Shown here: positions 35,157 through 44,910 of the stretch, piece after piece | Layout: the number at the start of each line of letters is the position of its first letter | Position numbering within the stretch: position 1 is the first letter of the stretch | Origin: Shewanella canadensis | GTDB lineage: Bacteria; Pseudomonadota; Gammaproteobacteria; Enterobacterales; Shewanellaceae | Direction: 5' to 3' | Assembly: GCF_003966225.1 (NCBI RefSeq) | Contig: NZ_RXNU01000001.1 | Span: 248,001-312,000 of the forward strand | Length of the DNA: 64,000 bases | The notes under the pieces: generated by a model | What the model saw: only the letters and a program-made list of their open reading frames with translations | What the model was told of the DNA's origin: nothing | Database searches by the model: none | Position numbers and translations under genes: made by a program

Positions 35157-35993
35157 TTAAGCGCTTTCCTTTACGTGGTAATTAACACTGTGCACAAGCA
35201 AGAAATCATCTTGAGCAAAACCAGGAAAAGCGGCTGTTAATCTATCCATCGCACCTTGCTGAGTTTTTTCAGATTCAGTTATCTTAAGGAACTGCTGCAG
35301 GTAGCCTTTCATATTTGTTACCAAAGTTTGGTCTCCGCTCTGACCGTGTCCAGCATAAAAGGTCCACTTATCAACATCTTTCATTGTTAATATTTCGTTT
35401 AAAATCTCAATCCACTGAGCTATTTCCTGCCTGTCAGTACCTGGTCCGCACCAGGCGTGCACCTTGTCGTATAATAAATCGGAAGCAAGAAATGCTTTTT
35501 GCTCAGGTATTGTCAATGTTGTCATATGCCCACATTCATTCCCAGGGTAGTCGGCATGAACATGAATGCGGTTAGCCTCTAAAGGAAGTTTTAAAAATGG
35601 CTCATCAATAACACTCACTAAATTGGCGTAGTCAAATCCCGCAGGGTTTTCGGTTGTTTTCACTTTCATCTGCGGCTCATCTTCCAGCCAGCCGACAGAT
35701 TCCATCCACTGTGAAAATCCAATAAGGTCATCTTTAATAGCTGACGTTGCGACCTTAACTGGTACATTAGGAAAACGGCGATGTAAAACCCCCAGGCCCA
35801 TATAGTGATCAGCATGTCCATGTGTAATAAAAATGCAGTTTAGCTTTTTACCTTTTTTCTCAATATGATCAGCAAGACTTTCAGCTTCTGCACTGTTTCG
35901 AAGCGCATCAACAACAATAGCATTTTCATCATCGGACAGAATATAACTGTTTACATTGGCTTCGGTGCCTTCATAACGTTCAATATTAATCAT
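35157..35993 (-). CDS. Cytosolic MBL-fold metallohydrolase
   Basis: This 278-residue metallo-beta-lactamase-fold protein has no signal peptide. The metal motif H58-G-H60-A-D62-H63 is intact. Further ligands are likely the Asp in LASDLLYDKVH and the His in FYAGHGQSGD. The C-terminal region is helical. It is a paralogue of the exported protein encoded just upstream: both share NSYI, ESVGWL, NPxGFDY and the same order of motifs. AAGGGT precedes the start. A long stem-loop separates the two genes. Confidence 0.88.
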   Translation of the reverse strand: MINIERYEGTEANVNSYILSDDENAIVVDALRNSAEAESLADHIEKKGKKLNCIFITHGHADHYMGLGVLHRRFPNVPVKVATSAIKDDLIGFSQWMESVGWLEDEPQMKVKTTENPAGFDYANLVSVIDEPFLKLPLEANRIHVHADYPGNECGHMTTLTIPEQKAFLASDLLYDKVHAWCGPGTDRQEIAQWIEILNEILTMKDVDKWTFYAGHGQSGDQTLVTNMKGYLQQFLKITESEKTQQGAMDRLTAAFPGFAQDDFLLVHSVNYHVKESA

Positions 35994-36027
35994 TCGAATT
36001 ACCCTTATATTGGTTGTAGATTTTATT

Positions 36028-36076
36028 GAATAACTACTTGGCTCTAGCTCAAGAGCTCAAGGTCCAAGTAGTATTC
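36028..36076. other. Stem-loop between the two MBL genes
   Basis: GAATAACTACTTGG pairs with CCAAGTAGTATTC with one bulge; the interior contains AGCTC palindromic blocks. There is no T run on the transcribed strand, so it is probably an RNA-stability or processing structure rather than a terminator. Confidence 0.5.
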
Positions 36077-36096
36077 AAAGACTATTTTGTTGGTAA

Positions 36097-37002
36097 TTAC
36101 TTCATATGATTATCAACACTATATTTCAGTAAGAAGCCGGCTTCTTTATACTCTGGGTATAACGCTTCCATTTTCTTCATGGCTTGTTCTTTAGACTTAG
36201 CCGTTGATGTAATGTGGTTAAAGTCATCAATATACTCTACCAAGGTGTCAAACAAGGTGATATCAGCAGGCTTACCATGTCCAGGGTATACTCTTGGGTT
36301 GCGCTTGCTATATTCAGACTTAGATTCCTTCAACTGCGCTCTCCAATTAGCCACGTGCTGTTTGGTTACGCCTTGGCCCATCCATAAATGTACCTTGTTA
36401 TAAGTTAGATCAGATGAAAAAAGTCCATTTAAATCATCAACAAAAACTGTTGTTAAATGCTCAGATTCTGCTGGAGAATAGTGAGTATTAAGCTTTAGCT
36501 CACCGCCGCCATTCATCGTTAGCTTATTTGTAGGAAGAACATGGATATTTTTCAGGTAATCGAAACCATCAGGGTTTTTTTCAGACTTTGGTTTTAGTAA
36601 GGGTTCGGCATCTAACCAACCGACACTTTCCATCCAAGTAGAAAAGCCAAGAATATCTTTTTTAATCTCTTCATTTGCAACCACTATTGTTGCTTTTGGA
36701 AACGCTTTTGACAGCCAGCTCATGCCTGTATAGTGATCTGGGTGCCCATGAGAGATTAGGATGTGGCTTAAAGGAAGCCCTTTATCCTTAATCGCCTTGG
36801 CAAGCTTTTTCGCTTCGGCTGTCGAGCGCTGAACATCCATAACAACTAACGATTTACCGTTTGAAAAGATATATGAATTTACTGTTGCTGTTTCACCTTC
36901 AAAAATATCGACAGTAACTGCACTGGATGCATGAGATATCAAAGGGGTACCTAACAATAAAAGCATGGTTGCAAATATAATTGGTGTAATAATTTTATTC
37001 AT
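36097..37002 (-). CDS. Exported MBL-fold metallohydrolase
   Basis: The start at 37002 (MNKIITPIIF) has AAGGA upstream and yields a signal peptide ending ISHAS. The upstream 21 codons are therefore excluded. H85-G-H87-P-D89-H90 is the metal motif. FSSDLTYNKVH and YPGHGKPAD carry further ligands. At 301 residues it is the periplasmic counterpart of the cytosolic paralogue downstream. The pair could act on the same compound on both sides of the inner membrane; the substrate is unknown. Confidence 0.88.
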   Translation of the reverse strand: MNKIITPIIFATMLLLLGTPLISHASSAVTVDIFEGETATVNSYIFSNGKSLVVMDVQRSTAEAKKLAKAIKDKGLPLSHILISHGHPDHYTGMSWLSKAFPKATIVVANEEIKKDILGFSTWMESVGWLDAEPLLKPKSEKNPDGFDYLKNIHVLPTNKLTMNGGGELKLNTHYSPAESEHLTTVFVDDLNGLFSSDLTYNKVHLWMGQGVTKQHVANWRAQLKESKSEYSKRNPRVYPGHGKPADITLFDTLVEYIDDFNHITSTAKSKEQAMKKMEALYPEYKEAGFLLKYSVDNHMK

Positions 37003-37051
37003 CGTAATGTCCTTACAATTTAGATGTTTATGTCTAATTAACCTGTTTGAA

Positions 37052-37660
37052 TTAGTTACCTGCAAACGCCTTAAATGTTTGCCCTGTTTCGACTCCTAAT
37101 ACTGAGCGAACATAATATTTCGCTAAGTCTTCGGCATTAATTGAATTGAATCCTGGAAAGTAATCGCCATAGGTGTCTAATGATTCAGTAACGACTGTAG
37201 GACTAACAACATTGATACGTATGTTGTTAGGCAGCTCTACCGAAACGGCTTTGGCAAAATGCTCTATTGCACCATTTAATGTGGCTGCACTAGCACCATA
37301 TGCAATCGGATAGTCAGCGATAATGCCACTTGTTAATGTTATGCTTCCGCCATCATGTAGATACTTGCTGCCAATTTGCGTTAAGTTAACTTGTCCCATC
37401 AAACGACTATTAATACCAAGGTCCCACTCTTCACGAGATAGTTCAGAAAATGCATTAAACGCGATATTGCCCGCAGCACATACAATGGCATCGACCTTAC
37501 CAATAGATTCAAATACTGAATGAATTGATGCTGTATTGGTGATATCAATTTGCACGTCACCACTGCTGTGGTTTGCTTTAATTACCTCATGCGCAGTTGC
37601 TAATGCTTTTACAATTTGACTTCCGATGGTGCCTGATGCACCTATGATTAAAATTTTCAT
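37052..37660 (-). CDS. Atypical short-chain dehydrogenase/reductase
   Basis: The start at 37660 has AGGAAC upstream and places the NAD(P) motif GASGTIG at residues 7-13; the longer frame would add 25 residues of non-homologous sequence. NxxG is present as CAAGNIAF. The usual YxxxK is not: the sequence reads AYGASAATLNGA, so the catalytic Lys is absent. This is a known feature of one SDR subgroup annotated as short-chain dehydrogenase. At 202 residues it is short but complete. It is divergent from the LysR gene and begins the SDR-MBL-MBL operon. Confidence 0.85.
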   Translation of the reverse strand: MKILIIGASGTIGSQIVKALATAHEVIKANHSSGDVQIDITNTASIHSVFESIGKVDAIVCAAGNIAFNAFSELSREEWDLGINSRLMGQVNLTQIGSKYLHDGGSITLTSGIIADYPIAYGASAATLNGAIEHFAKAVSVELPNNIRINVVSPTVVTESLDTYGDYFPGFNSINAEDLAKYYVRSVLGVETGQTFKAFAGN

Positions 37661-37758
37661 TTTTGTTCCTGTTGTTTTAATATTTGAATTATATGCCGTT
37701 ATTTTTTTGTTAAAAACCGCATAAAATAAACGCATTGTTTACATATTGGAGTCAATAA

Positions 37759-38664
37759 ATGAACCTTAGCTATTTACAGACTTTTCTAGCCGTCGCAGAA
37801 GAAGGTAGTTTCACAAAGGCGGCGGACGTACTTGATGTATCCAAAGGGTTAGTTTCTCGTCATGTATGTAATCTTGAAAAAGCGTTAAATTCCAAATTGT
37901 TTCATCGAACTACTCGGCGTATAGCGCTAACAGAAGTTGGAGAAGAATTATTTACCAAAGCCAAACAGATCCAACTTTTAGCTTCTGAAGCGGAAATACG
38001 GGTAAAGGATATTACTCAAGAGTTCTCTGGAGATTTAAAAGTCAGTGCCCCGTTTGAGTTTGGGCGAGCACTTTGCCGTCATGTTATTCCATCATTTCTG
38101 CGCCAACACCCGCAAATAAACCTTATTCTTGATTTTGGCCCTATCAAAAGAGAAATAGCATCTGGTGACTGCGATGTCGCTTTTCGGGCATATGAAGAGT
38201 TACCGAATGATGTGGTTGGTAGAGAGTTAGGCTTTATTAGAAATGTACTGGTTTGCAGCAAAGACTTTGCCCAGCATAATGAGATTAAATCAATTAAAGA
38301 TCTGCATCATTGTGCTTTTATCTTAAATGGACAGAACGAACGCTGGAATCAACTTGAGCTGGTAAATGGTGATAAAAAATATCAAATTGAAGTAGGTGGA
38401 AATCTACGTTCAAATACATATAGTTCTATCTTTTCGCTGGCTGAGCAAGGCTTAGGGATCGCCAGTCTACCTTACTATCAAGTAGAGGAATCGCTAAAAA
38501 GTGGGGAACTCATTCACCTTCTTCCTAGTTGGGCAGTAAAAACACATAAGCTAAGTTTACTATATGCCCAAAGACGAATAACGCCGAGAAAGCTGGTAAT
38601 GTTTAATTTGGCGGTAAAAGAATGGTTGGGATCTAGTCAGTTATATTTGATAAATCAATCATAG
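37759..38664 (+). CDS. LysR-family regulator, divergent to the SDR/MBL operon
   Basis: The N-terminal helix-turn-helix (FTKAADVLDVSKGLVSRHVC) is followed by a linker helix and a LysR substrate-binding domain, 301 residues. The length and the sequence style (FHRTTRRIALTEVG, SLPYYQVEESLKSG) place it with the CrgA/AaeR-like branch. The ATG is preceded by GGAG, and the 98-bp gap to the SDR start is the probable shared regulatory region. Confidence 0.9.
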   Translation: MNLSYLQTFLAVAEEGSFTKAADVLDVSKGLVSRHVCNLEKALNSKLFHRTTRRIALTEVGEELFTKAKQIQLLASEAEIRVKDITQEFSGDLKVSAPFEFGRALCRHVIPSFLRQHPQINLILDFGPIKREIASGDCDVAFRAYEELPNDVVGRELGFIRNVLVCSKDFAQHNEIKSIKDLHHCAFILNGQNERWNQLELVNGDKKYQIEVGGNLRSNTYSSIFSLAEQGLGIASLPYYQVEESLKSGELIHLLPSWAVKTHKLSLLYAQRRITPRKLVMFNLAVKEWLGSSQLYLINQS

Positions 38665-38821
38665 ACCCCATAGTTAATGGCACATTCTCAGACCTTATTT
38701 TTCTAACTAATGGGGTCTCAGGTATTTTTTTCAGATATTTTAAGCTAGGCCTCAGGTATGTTGATTAAAATCGATGGCTTGGCTATCTATTTCTTCAACA
38801 GTAAAAGAGGGATCTATCATC

Positions 38822-39226
38822 ATGGGTAAACATAATTCAAACACTGCTCGCCGAATGCCTTGGGTGGCTATCGGTGTCATTACATCCATAGTGATACTAC
38901 TTGGGCTGTTGTTAATGGTGATGCCCAAAGGTTTTAAGACGACTCACGAAGAAATCGGTACTGGTAAGCCTGCGGTGGTGTTTGTCTATGATCCCAACCT
39001 TACACTGAGTAACAGCCAGACAGAGCAGATGAATGAAGCTCGTACGCATCTTGGCGATCAAGTGTTCTTTCTCCTTGCCAGAGTGGGTACGCCTGAGGGA
39101 GATCACCTGATCGCTAAACACCGCGCTGGCTCAGCTGAACTCTTACTGTTTGATCCTGCTGGCAGCCTGACTAAAAGGCAGTTTGCTGTGAAAGGTGCTA
39201 ACGAGCTAATTCAGTGGCTGCAGTAG
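38822..39226 (+). CDS. Membrane-anchored thioredoxin-fold-like protein, 134 aa
   Basis: The start at 38822 (MGKHNSNTARRMPW) is preceded by GAGGGA at an 8-10-base gap; the 16 upstream codons are doubtful. One membrane helix lies at about residues 14-34. The soluble part contains KPAVVFVYDPNL...RVGTPEGDHLIAKHRAGSAELLLFD, which has the strand order of a thioredoxin fold but lacks CxxC. Function unknown. Confidence 0.6.
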   Translation: MGKHNSNTARRMPWVAIGVITSIVILLGLLLMVMPKGFKTTHEEIGTGKPAVVFVYDPNLTLSNSQTEQMNEARTHLGDQVFFLLARVGTPEGDHLIAKHRAGSAELLLFDPAGSLTKRQFAVKGANELIQWLQ

Positions 39227-39351
39227 AGCAGTAGCGGCTGGCATAATCTATATAAATGGGGTAAGAGTAAACTTTTTCCTATCTCGGCTTTTTGATTTAA
39301 AAAGCTAGCGCTTCACGTATTAGCGCTAGCTTTATTTGCGAGGCTAGCTGT

Positions 39352-41979
39352 TTAGAAGCTTAATTCGTGGCGTAGCGCTCTGCGCCAATCGATTCCGTTA
39401 CTCGAAATCCAGACTTCGTTGGAGTTAAAGTAATACTTATTGTCAACGGGATCTTTGCTGTAGCCACCCATGATGACAAGCTTGTTGTCGTGCACTAATG
39501 CCTTGTATCTACTGCTAGCAAAGAAAGGCAGCTCATCGACCGCTTTGGTCCAGCTGACGCCATCTGTTGAGTGCCATAGGTCGTTAAATTGCTGTTCTGA
39601 ACCTTCACCACCAAATGCCCACAGTTTGCCGTTAAACAGGACCACTTGCTCTATACCTCTTGCTCCCAAGCTTGTATTATTGGCCTCTAGACTCCAGGTT
39701 ACCCCGTCGCTCGATGACCAGATATCACTGAGTTTAGTCATATGTTGGCGACCGGCCAAGACCCACATCTTTCCCTGAAAGCTGATGATTTTTGTATCAT
39801 CTCGCTTAGGAAAGTTGTTCGAATTATTTACTTCTTTCCAGGTTTTGCCGTCAGTCGAGTTGTGGATAAACCCTCTATCAATATCGATTGACCATAACTT
39901 ACCGTCGAACAGAAACACATTTGGGCTTGAGTACTCATTCCAGCTGTAAGGTACTGTTGTGGTCTCGAGTGTCCAACTATTTCCATCAATTGAGGAGTGG
40001 CCCCCGGATGCAGCGAAGGACCAGAGTTTATTGTTAAATGAGAAAAACTTGCTGCTAGCCGCCAAAGGAAGGCTAGCCTTAGAGGCTCTTTGCCAGTGAT
40101 AACCGCTAAATGAGCGCCACAATGCATGGGTAATTGTTCGATCCTCATTTTCACCGGATAACAGCATTATCTGCTGATTATGGCTAAATGCTTGAATTTT
40201 TGCCATGGCGGGCAGTTGAGCGTTGAGGGGTTGCCAATCTTTGCCGTCAGTTGTCTGCCAGTTTTCACTAAGTAGAATATTGTTCTCTTTGCTTCTGCCA
40301 TTCAGGACGAGTAGTTTGTCGTTATGGACTGCGGTAGCAAAAGATTTCCTTTGGCCGTAACCGGTGATATCTGGCGTAATATCCCAGTGTATACCATCGG
40401 TCGATACCCAAGTGTCACTGAGAAAGTAACTACCATTGGGATCCATAGTCGGAGTGAATCCACCCGTGAGAATAAGCGTATTATTGACTGTATTGACTTG
40501 GTGGCGGTTTCTGCCCATGAAGCCTGCATCCGCAGACTCCCGTATCCACTCAATGCCATCGGCAGAGCTCCAGACATCGCTTAGATGAGCGTAGTTGCTA
40601 TCGCGACCACCTATTTGCCAGAGTTTGTCATTAAACTCAGCGAAAGCCGCCTTCGTGCGTTGGGTTGGTGTTGATGTTGTTGCTTCCTGAGTCCAGGTCA
40701 AACCATCTTCAGAAGACCAGATCTCATCAACAAACTCGTCGGCGGTAAAGTCATACCCGCCATAAATCCACATCTTGTCATTAAAGCTGGTGATTACATA
40801 GCCGTTTCTGTCGGCATAGCCTAAATCTGCGTTGATGAGTGTCCAATTAACACCATCAGAGGAGCGCCAAACATCATTGATTTGACGGTCAGCTACTGAA
40901 CCAATTAACCAGAGCTGATTATTAAGTTCAAATACAGCGAGTGGTGTTCTTGCAGAAAAACCAGCATTTTCAGTAACCAGTTCCCATATATTGCCATCGA
41001 GCGAACGCCATATATTGTTGGTAAGTTCTTTATTGTTATAACCACCAAAAAGCCACAGATAACCCTGGAATGAGATAGCTTTAGGTGACAATAGATGAGG
41101 TGGTTGATCTGTCGAGACAAATGAGGATTTACCTGATTTCTCACCATGCTGTAAAGCAAAATACCCGTCAGTTGAAGTGGTCAGTATTGTGTCTAATAGT
41201 GGCTCTGTAGTCAGTTCATCGACTAGGCCATTATCGCAATGAGATATATCTGCAAAATCACAATCCGCTTGCGAGGTTCGCGCAAGTTGTAGGGGAGTAT
41301 CAACCTCGGTTGATACCAGCGTATCATCACTGCCGATTAGTAGGTTTAAGGCTATAGACTGTGGCGCTACCGATACAATAAAACTACTCGTTGCTTCAAG
41401 ATAATTGTCAGATTCCGGCAGCGTGGCTGTGAGCAGTGTTTGTCCTGCAGTTTTTGCTGTTACGACTCCGGCGCTGTCAATAGAGGCAATATCTGAATCA
41501 TTACTACTAAAGTTAACGTTACCTGACTCAGGAGTTATAGGGTTGGTGTACGTTTGTTCGATAAGTAACGCGACCGTTCCGGTGTTATCGAAGCTAAGGC
41601 TTGTTGGCGCCTTATTGACGATAAGTTCGTATGAAGCGGAAGCGGCTTTATATTTAGCATCTTCGGTAATGTGAGCGGAAATAATGCTCGAACCTGCATT
41701 GAGTACCGTAATTAAACCTATGTCAGATACTGTTGCAATAGCGGGATTTGAGCTTGTGTGGCTGAGGATTCCTGAGCCGCTGAGACTATCAATGGTATTA
41801 GTAAAAGACGAATCACCATGGACTGTAGTCACACTGTTAGGCTGGCTAAATGTGATGGTTCGGCTTAGTTTCACAGTGGGGGCAGGTTCGTCCTCTCCTC
41901 CGCCTCCACAAGCAGTAAGTTGTATTGCTACAAGTAGTAGAATACTGAATCGTATTAGTCCTTTAAACATCTCTAACAT
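39352..41979 (-). CDS. Outer-envelope lipoprotein with Ig-like and kelch-like propeller repeats, 875 aa
   Basis: The lipobox LTAC followed by GGGGEDEP is a lipoprotein signal. Two bacterial Ig-like (BIG2) domains cover about residues 35-200 (SNPAIATVSDIGLITVLNAG and a second copy). The rest consists of about ten repeats of the form FNDKLWxxGGxx...LSDVWSSxDGxxW, a kelch/galactose-oxidase-type beta-propeller pattern. The mature protein is probably anchored to a membrane and faces the periplasm or surface; Ig plus propeller proteins are often adhesins or binding proteins. The start is ATG 41979 or ATG 41970. No close neighbours on the same strand. Confidence 0.85.
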   Translation of the reverse strand: MLEMFKGLIRFSILLLVAIQLTACGGGGEDEPAPTVKLSRTITFSQPNSVTTVHGDSSFTNTIDSLSGSGILSHTSSNPAIATVSDIGLITVLNAGSSIISAHITEDAKYKAASASYELIVNKAPTSLSFDNTGTVALLIEQTYTNPITPESGNVNFSSNDSDIASIDSAGVVTAKTAGQTLLTATLPESDNYLEATSSFIVSVAPQSIALNLLIGSDDTLVSTEVDTPLQLARTSQADCDFADISHCDNGLVDELTTEPLLDTILTTSTDGYFALQHGEKSGKSSFVSTDQPPHLLSPKAISFQGYLWLFGGYNNKELTNNIWRSLDGNIWELVTENAGFSARTPLAVFELNNQLWLIGSVADRQINDVWRSSDGVNWTLINADLGYADRNGYVITSFNDKMWIYGGYDFTADEFVDEIWSSEDGLTWTQEATTSTPTQRTKAAFAEFNDKLWQIGGRDSNYAHLSDVWSSADGIEWIRESADAGFMGRNRHQVNTVNNTLILTGGFTPTMDPNGSYFLSDTWVSTDGIHWDITPDITGYGQRKSFATAVHNDKLLVLNGRSKENNILLSENWQTTDGKDWQPLNAQLPAMAKIQAFSHNQQIMLLSGENEDRTITHALWRSFSGYHWQRASKASLPLAASSKFFSFNNKLWSFAASGGHSSIDGNSWTLETTTVPYSWNEYSSPNVFLFDGKLWSIDIDRGFIHNSTDGKTWKEVNNSNNFPKRDDTKIISFQGKMWVLAGRQHMTKLSDIWSSSDGVTWSLEANNTSLGARGIEQVVLFNGKLWAFGGEGSEQQFNDLWHSTDGVSWTKAVDELPFFASSRYKALVHDNKLVIMGGYSKDPVDNKYYFNSNEVWISSNGIDWRRALRHELSF

Positions 41980-42314
41980 CCCTATTGGTATTATTTAGTG
42001 TCCGAAGAGGTGAACTCCCGGATGTTCTTACTAGAGCTAACTTTCATATGTAAGTAACTAATTTAGCTTTACGGTATTTAAGTGGTTGTCTATCAAGAAT
42101 ATAATGTTACCGGCATGCTATTTCTATGTTTGATTTATGTCAAGGTGAATGTGGTGCTCATTTCTATGAAAGGGGTCAAATAAGGCGGGTCTGAGCAAAC
42201 CTGATTCTATGGCTTTCCTTTACTCAGGTAGCTTTGTATTTACTAATACTGAGTTAGTGTTATCTTGTATGGGCTCGGCTTGAAGCAAGAACTTACATTG
42301 GACGTAGGAATGTC
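41980..42314. other. Intergenic region, no gene seen
   Basis: The divergent upstream regions of the kelch-like lipoprotein and the small secreted protein. A fragment GGGGTCAAATAAGGCGGGTC at about 42175 weakly resembles the dispersed repeat. Nothing else was recognised. Confidence 0.45.
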
Positions 42315-42716
42315 ATGACTAAAAAATGGATTTTATCTTTATTACTGCCAACTATTGGGGCTATCGGACTTTTTATTCATCCAGCCATCGCTGCTGAGGC
42401 AATAATGGAATACTGTGACAATTGTTCGGTGCAGCAAATGGAGAGTATTGTAAGGGCGAAGTTTAAATATAACCGCAGTTGCCCCTATGCCGAAAAAGAG
42501 CTTTGCCGTGAGGAGGGGTATAAGGAGCATCATTTGTTTATCTCCAATTCATCACATACTGAAGTGATGAAGTATCAGATTAAACATGGTAAGTATTTTC
42601 TTTACTATCAAAAAGTAGAGTTAACAGCCGATGAGTCTGAGTATTTTTCTGCGTTAGTTGAGTTGCGACAAGATCTGCTCGATTATTCGAACTCGGGGGA
42701 AAGTCTTTTTAAATAG
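42315..42716 (+). CDS. Small exported protein, 133 aa
   Basis: A signal peptide (about 1-26, LLPTIGAIGLFIHPAIAA) is followed by CDNCSVQQMESIVRA and then RSCPYAEKELC, giving four Cys likely paired in the periplasm. The C-terminal half is strand- and helix-forming and ends YSNSGESLFK. No family recognised. TAGGA lies upstream of the ATG. Confidence 0.65.
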   Translation: MTKKWILSLLLPTIGAIGLFIHPAIAAEAIMEYCDNCSVQQMESIVRAKFKYNRSCPYAEKELCREEGYKEHHLFISNSSHTEVMKYQIKHGKYFLYYQKVELTADESEYFSALVELRQDLLDYSNSGESLFK

Positions 42717-42933
42717 ACTTTGCTTTATCGCTATGACTACAGGCAGTTTGAATCATTTCTTAGTTAGTCACTAAGCTATCAATACTTGATTAATCCTTAG
42801 ACAAAAAAGTCATTGTTGAATACTGTTGTAGTGGTAGAATGCCCGCTCGGCGAGTTCTATGGCTTTGTTTAATCCTTATTAAATAAAATATCGCCTCTTA
42901 ATCCCCATTATCTTCGTTCTGATTCGAGTATTT

Positions 42934-44100
42934 ATGAAACGGTTTTTATTGTTAACCCTGTGCGCTTTTTCTAATCTGGCTGTCGCTGTTGAACCTCTGA
43001 TTGAAACCCCTGAGAACATGGAACCGACATTTGTCGATGATATCTTGTCAGTGTTTGGTGCCGATGGTGAGTTTGACCAAAGCAAAGCCATCGATATGAG
43101 TTACCTGCCAACGGCGTATTACACGCCAGAGAAGAAGTTTGGTGTCGGTCTGTTGATGGTGGGTTTATATAAAACCGATGGTGCATCGAGTGAAGAGCAG
43201 CCGTCGTCGTTAGTGTTGAATTCGTTTGTATCGATGAACAACTCCTATGGTGTCGAAGTTGAAAATATGACTTTTTTCAACGGTGGCAAGCAGCGATTAT
43301 TACTGGGGTTAGAGTTACACAATGAAGCTGCGGTTTACTATGGCCAAGGTATCGAGCAAGGTGATCAAGACATTAATCACCATGAGTTTGAAGAGCAGTT
43401 ATACCGTTTCAAGCCTCGCTGGATGACTGAAGTTGCCGATAATTATTTTCTAGGCGTCGGTGCCGATTTTACTTACGCCAGTGCAGAAAAGTTAGAGTTG
43501 GTGGAAACGGGCGTACCTGTGGATTCAGGTGATATTTTGCCAAACAACTTCAGCTCGGGTGTGGTGGTTACCAGTGTCTATGATTCGCGAGATTATCGAT
43601 TAAATGCCACTAAGGGTTGGTTATTTCAAATTGATGCCGGCCTGTATCAAAACAGCGAGTACTCCAGCTTTTCGACTTATGATATTGAGCTAGCCAACTA
43701 TATTGACTTGAGCTCAACATCAGCTCTGAGTTCTGCGCCGGGAGTCATCGCATGGCAACTGCAGGGACATTTTACCGATGGTGATGTGCCGTGGAACTTA
43801 CTACCCGATCTTGGTGGTTCTAGTGCGATGCGCGGATATATTAAAGGGCGCTATCGTGATGAGCAGATGATGATGGGACAAGTTGAATATCGCTTACCCA
43901 TATTCCAACGCTATGGCATGGTCTTTTGGGGCGCGGTAGGAAGCGTAGCACCCAAAGTGAGTGATCTTAGCGAGGAGCTATTAACCTCTTATGGCACTGG
44001 CTTCCGTTTTAAATTAAAAGACAATATCAATCTGCGTCTCGATGTGGGCGTGGGTGAAAACGAAACCAACTTCTACCTTAATGTGAATGAAGTATTCTGA
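42934..44100 (+). CDS. Omp85/BamA-type outer-membrane beta-barrel without POTRA domains
   Basis: A signal peptide (1-19, ending VAVE) is followed directly by amphipathic strands. The barrel motif MRGYIKGRYRDEQ (about 304-316) matches the conserved L6 RGF/RGY loop of Omp85 proteins. The C-terminus ends in NETNFYLNVNEVF, a terminal-Phe beta-strand typical for BAM-dependent insertion. At 388 residues only the barrel fits; POTRA domains of BamA or TamA are absent. The gene is followed after 2 bp by a DUF3108-type gene, so they form an operon. Role unknown, perhaps export or assembly of an envelope component. Confidence 0.82.
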   Translation: MKRFLLLTLCAFSNLAVAVEPLIETPENMEPTFVDDILSVFGADGEFDQSKAIDMSYLPTAYYTPEKKFGVGLLMVGLYKTDGASSEEQPSSLVLNSFVSMNNSYGVEVENMTFFNGGKQRLLLGLELHNEAAVYYGQGIEQGDQDINHHEFEEQLYRFKPRWMTEVADNYFLGVGADFTYASAEKLELVETGVPVDSGDILPNNFSSGVVVTSVYDSRDYRLNATKGWLFQIDAGLYQNSEYSSFSTYDIELANYIDLSSTSALSSAPGVIAWQLQGHFTDGDVPWNLLPDLGGSSAMRGYIKGRYRDEQMMMGQVEYRLPIFQRYGMVFWGAVGSVAPKVSDLSEELLTSYGTGFRFKLKDNINLRLDVGVGENETNFYLNVNEVF

Positions 44101-44102
44101 TC

Positions 44103-44906
44103 ATGACTCGTTTATTTTCCTATCGGCCTAATGTGTTAGGGCTAGCGTTAACGCTAACCCTAACGAATATGGCATTTGCCAGCGAGTCAAAGTCGCAGCA
44201 AGATGCGCCTTCTCAAGAGCAAGAACTATCTCAAGCACAAGACACCTCTGAATCTATAGAGAAGTGTAGCCGCAGTTCAAATTACGATATTTACCTCAGT
44301 GGTATTCATACCGGAACAATGAGCAGGACGGAGGCTTGGCTTGGGGAAGCGGCGGTGGTTACCTCAAAAAGTGAAGCCAGTATTTTAGGTATCGGTACTC
44401 AATATAATCAGAGGGCTGAGCTATCCTGGTCGAACACAACGAATGAATGGGTAACTGATAAATTTCATCAAAAAGTGACCGGATTTCGCGCCAGAGACAT
44501 GCAGGCGACCTTTAGCAATAACGGTCGTGAGTCCCGGGTTGATCTTGATGGTGACATAGAAAGCTATGCCTCAGCCGATATACCTCTGCGGGATGTGGAC
44601 ACCCTGGCCATTCAAATGCGTCAGTACCTGCTCCAAGGCCGCAAACAATTTGCCCTGATCAGACAGGCTTCAGATGCTATGGAGCGTTATCAATTCTATG
44701 TTCAAGATAAGTTGACAACAAACGTAGAACCTTGGGGGGAGTTAACCTTGATTCCTGTTGAGCAAACTGGTGCTGAAGAGGTGACATACTATTTTGCGCC
44801 CTCTATGGATTATCAATTAATTAAAGCCCGTTATCACGGCATCATACTTCAAGGACTTATCGAACTTAATCATTACAGTTCGTCTTGCGGAGAGAACGTG
44901 GGGTAA
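44103..44906 (+). CDS. Periplasmic DUF3108-like protein
   Basis: It starts 2 bp after the barrel gene stop. Signal peptide about 1-27 (ALTLTLTNMAFASES), then a Gln/Ser-rich low-complexity segment (SKSQQDAPSQEQELSQAQDT). The rest is strand-rich: NYDIYLSGIHTGTMSRTEAW, then DVDTLAIQMRQYLLQGR and LTLIPVEQTGAEEVTYYFAP. The layout is that of DUF3108 periplasmic proteins. Coupled expression suggests that it works with the upstream outer-membrane barrel. Confidence 0.68.
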   Translation: MTRLFSYRPNVLGLALTLTLTNMAFASESKSQQDAPSQEQELSQAQDTSESIEKCSRSSNYDIYLSGIHTGTMSRTEAWLGEAAVVTSKSEASILGIGTQYNQRAELSWSNTTNEWVTDKFHQKVTGFRARDMQATFSNNGRESRVDLDGDIESYASADIPLRDVDTLAIQMRQYLLQGRKQFALIRQASDAMERYQFYVQDKLTTNVEPWGELTLIPVEQTGAEEVTYYFAPSMDYQLIKARYHGIILQGLIELNHYSSSCGENVG

Positions 44907-44910
44907 GTGG

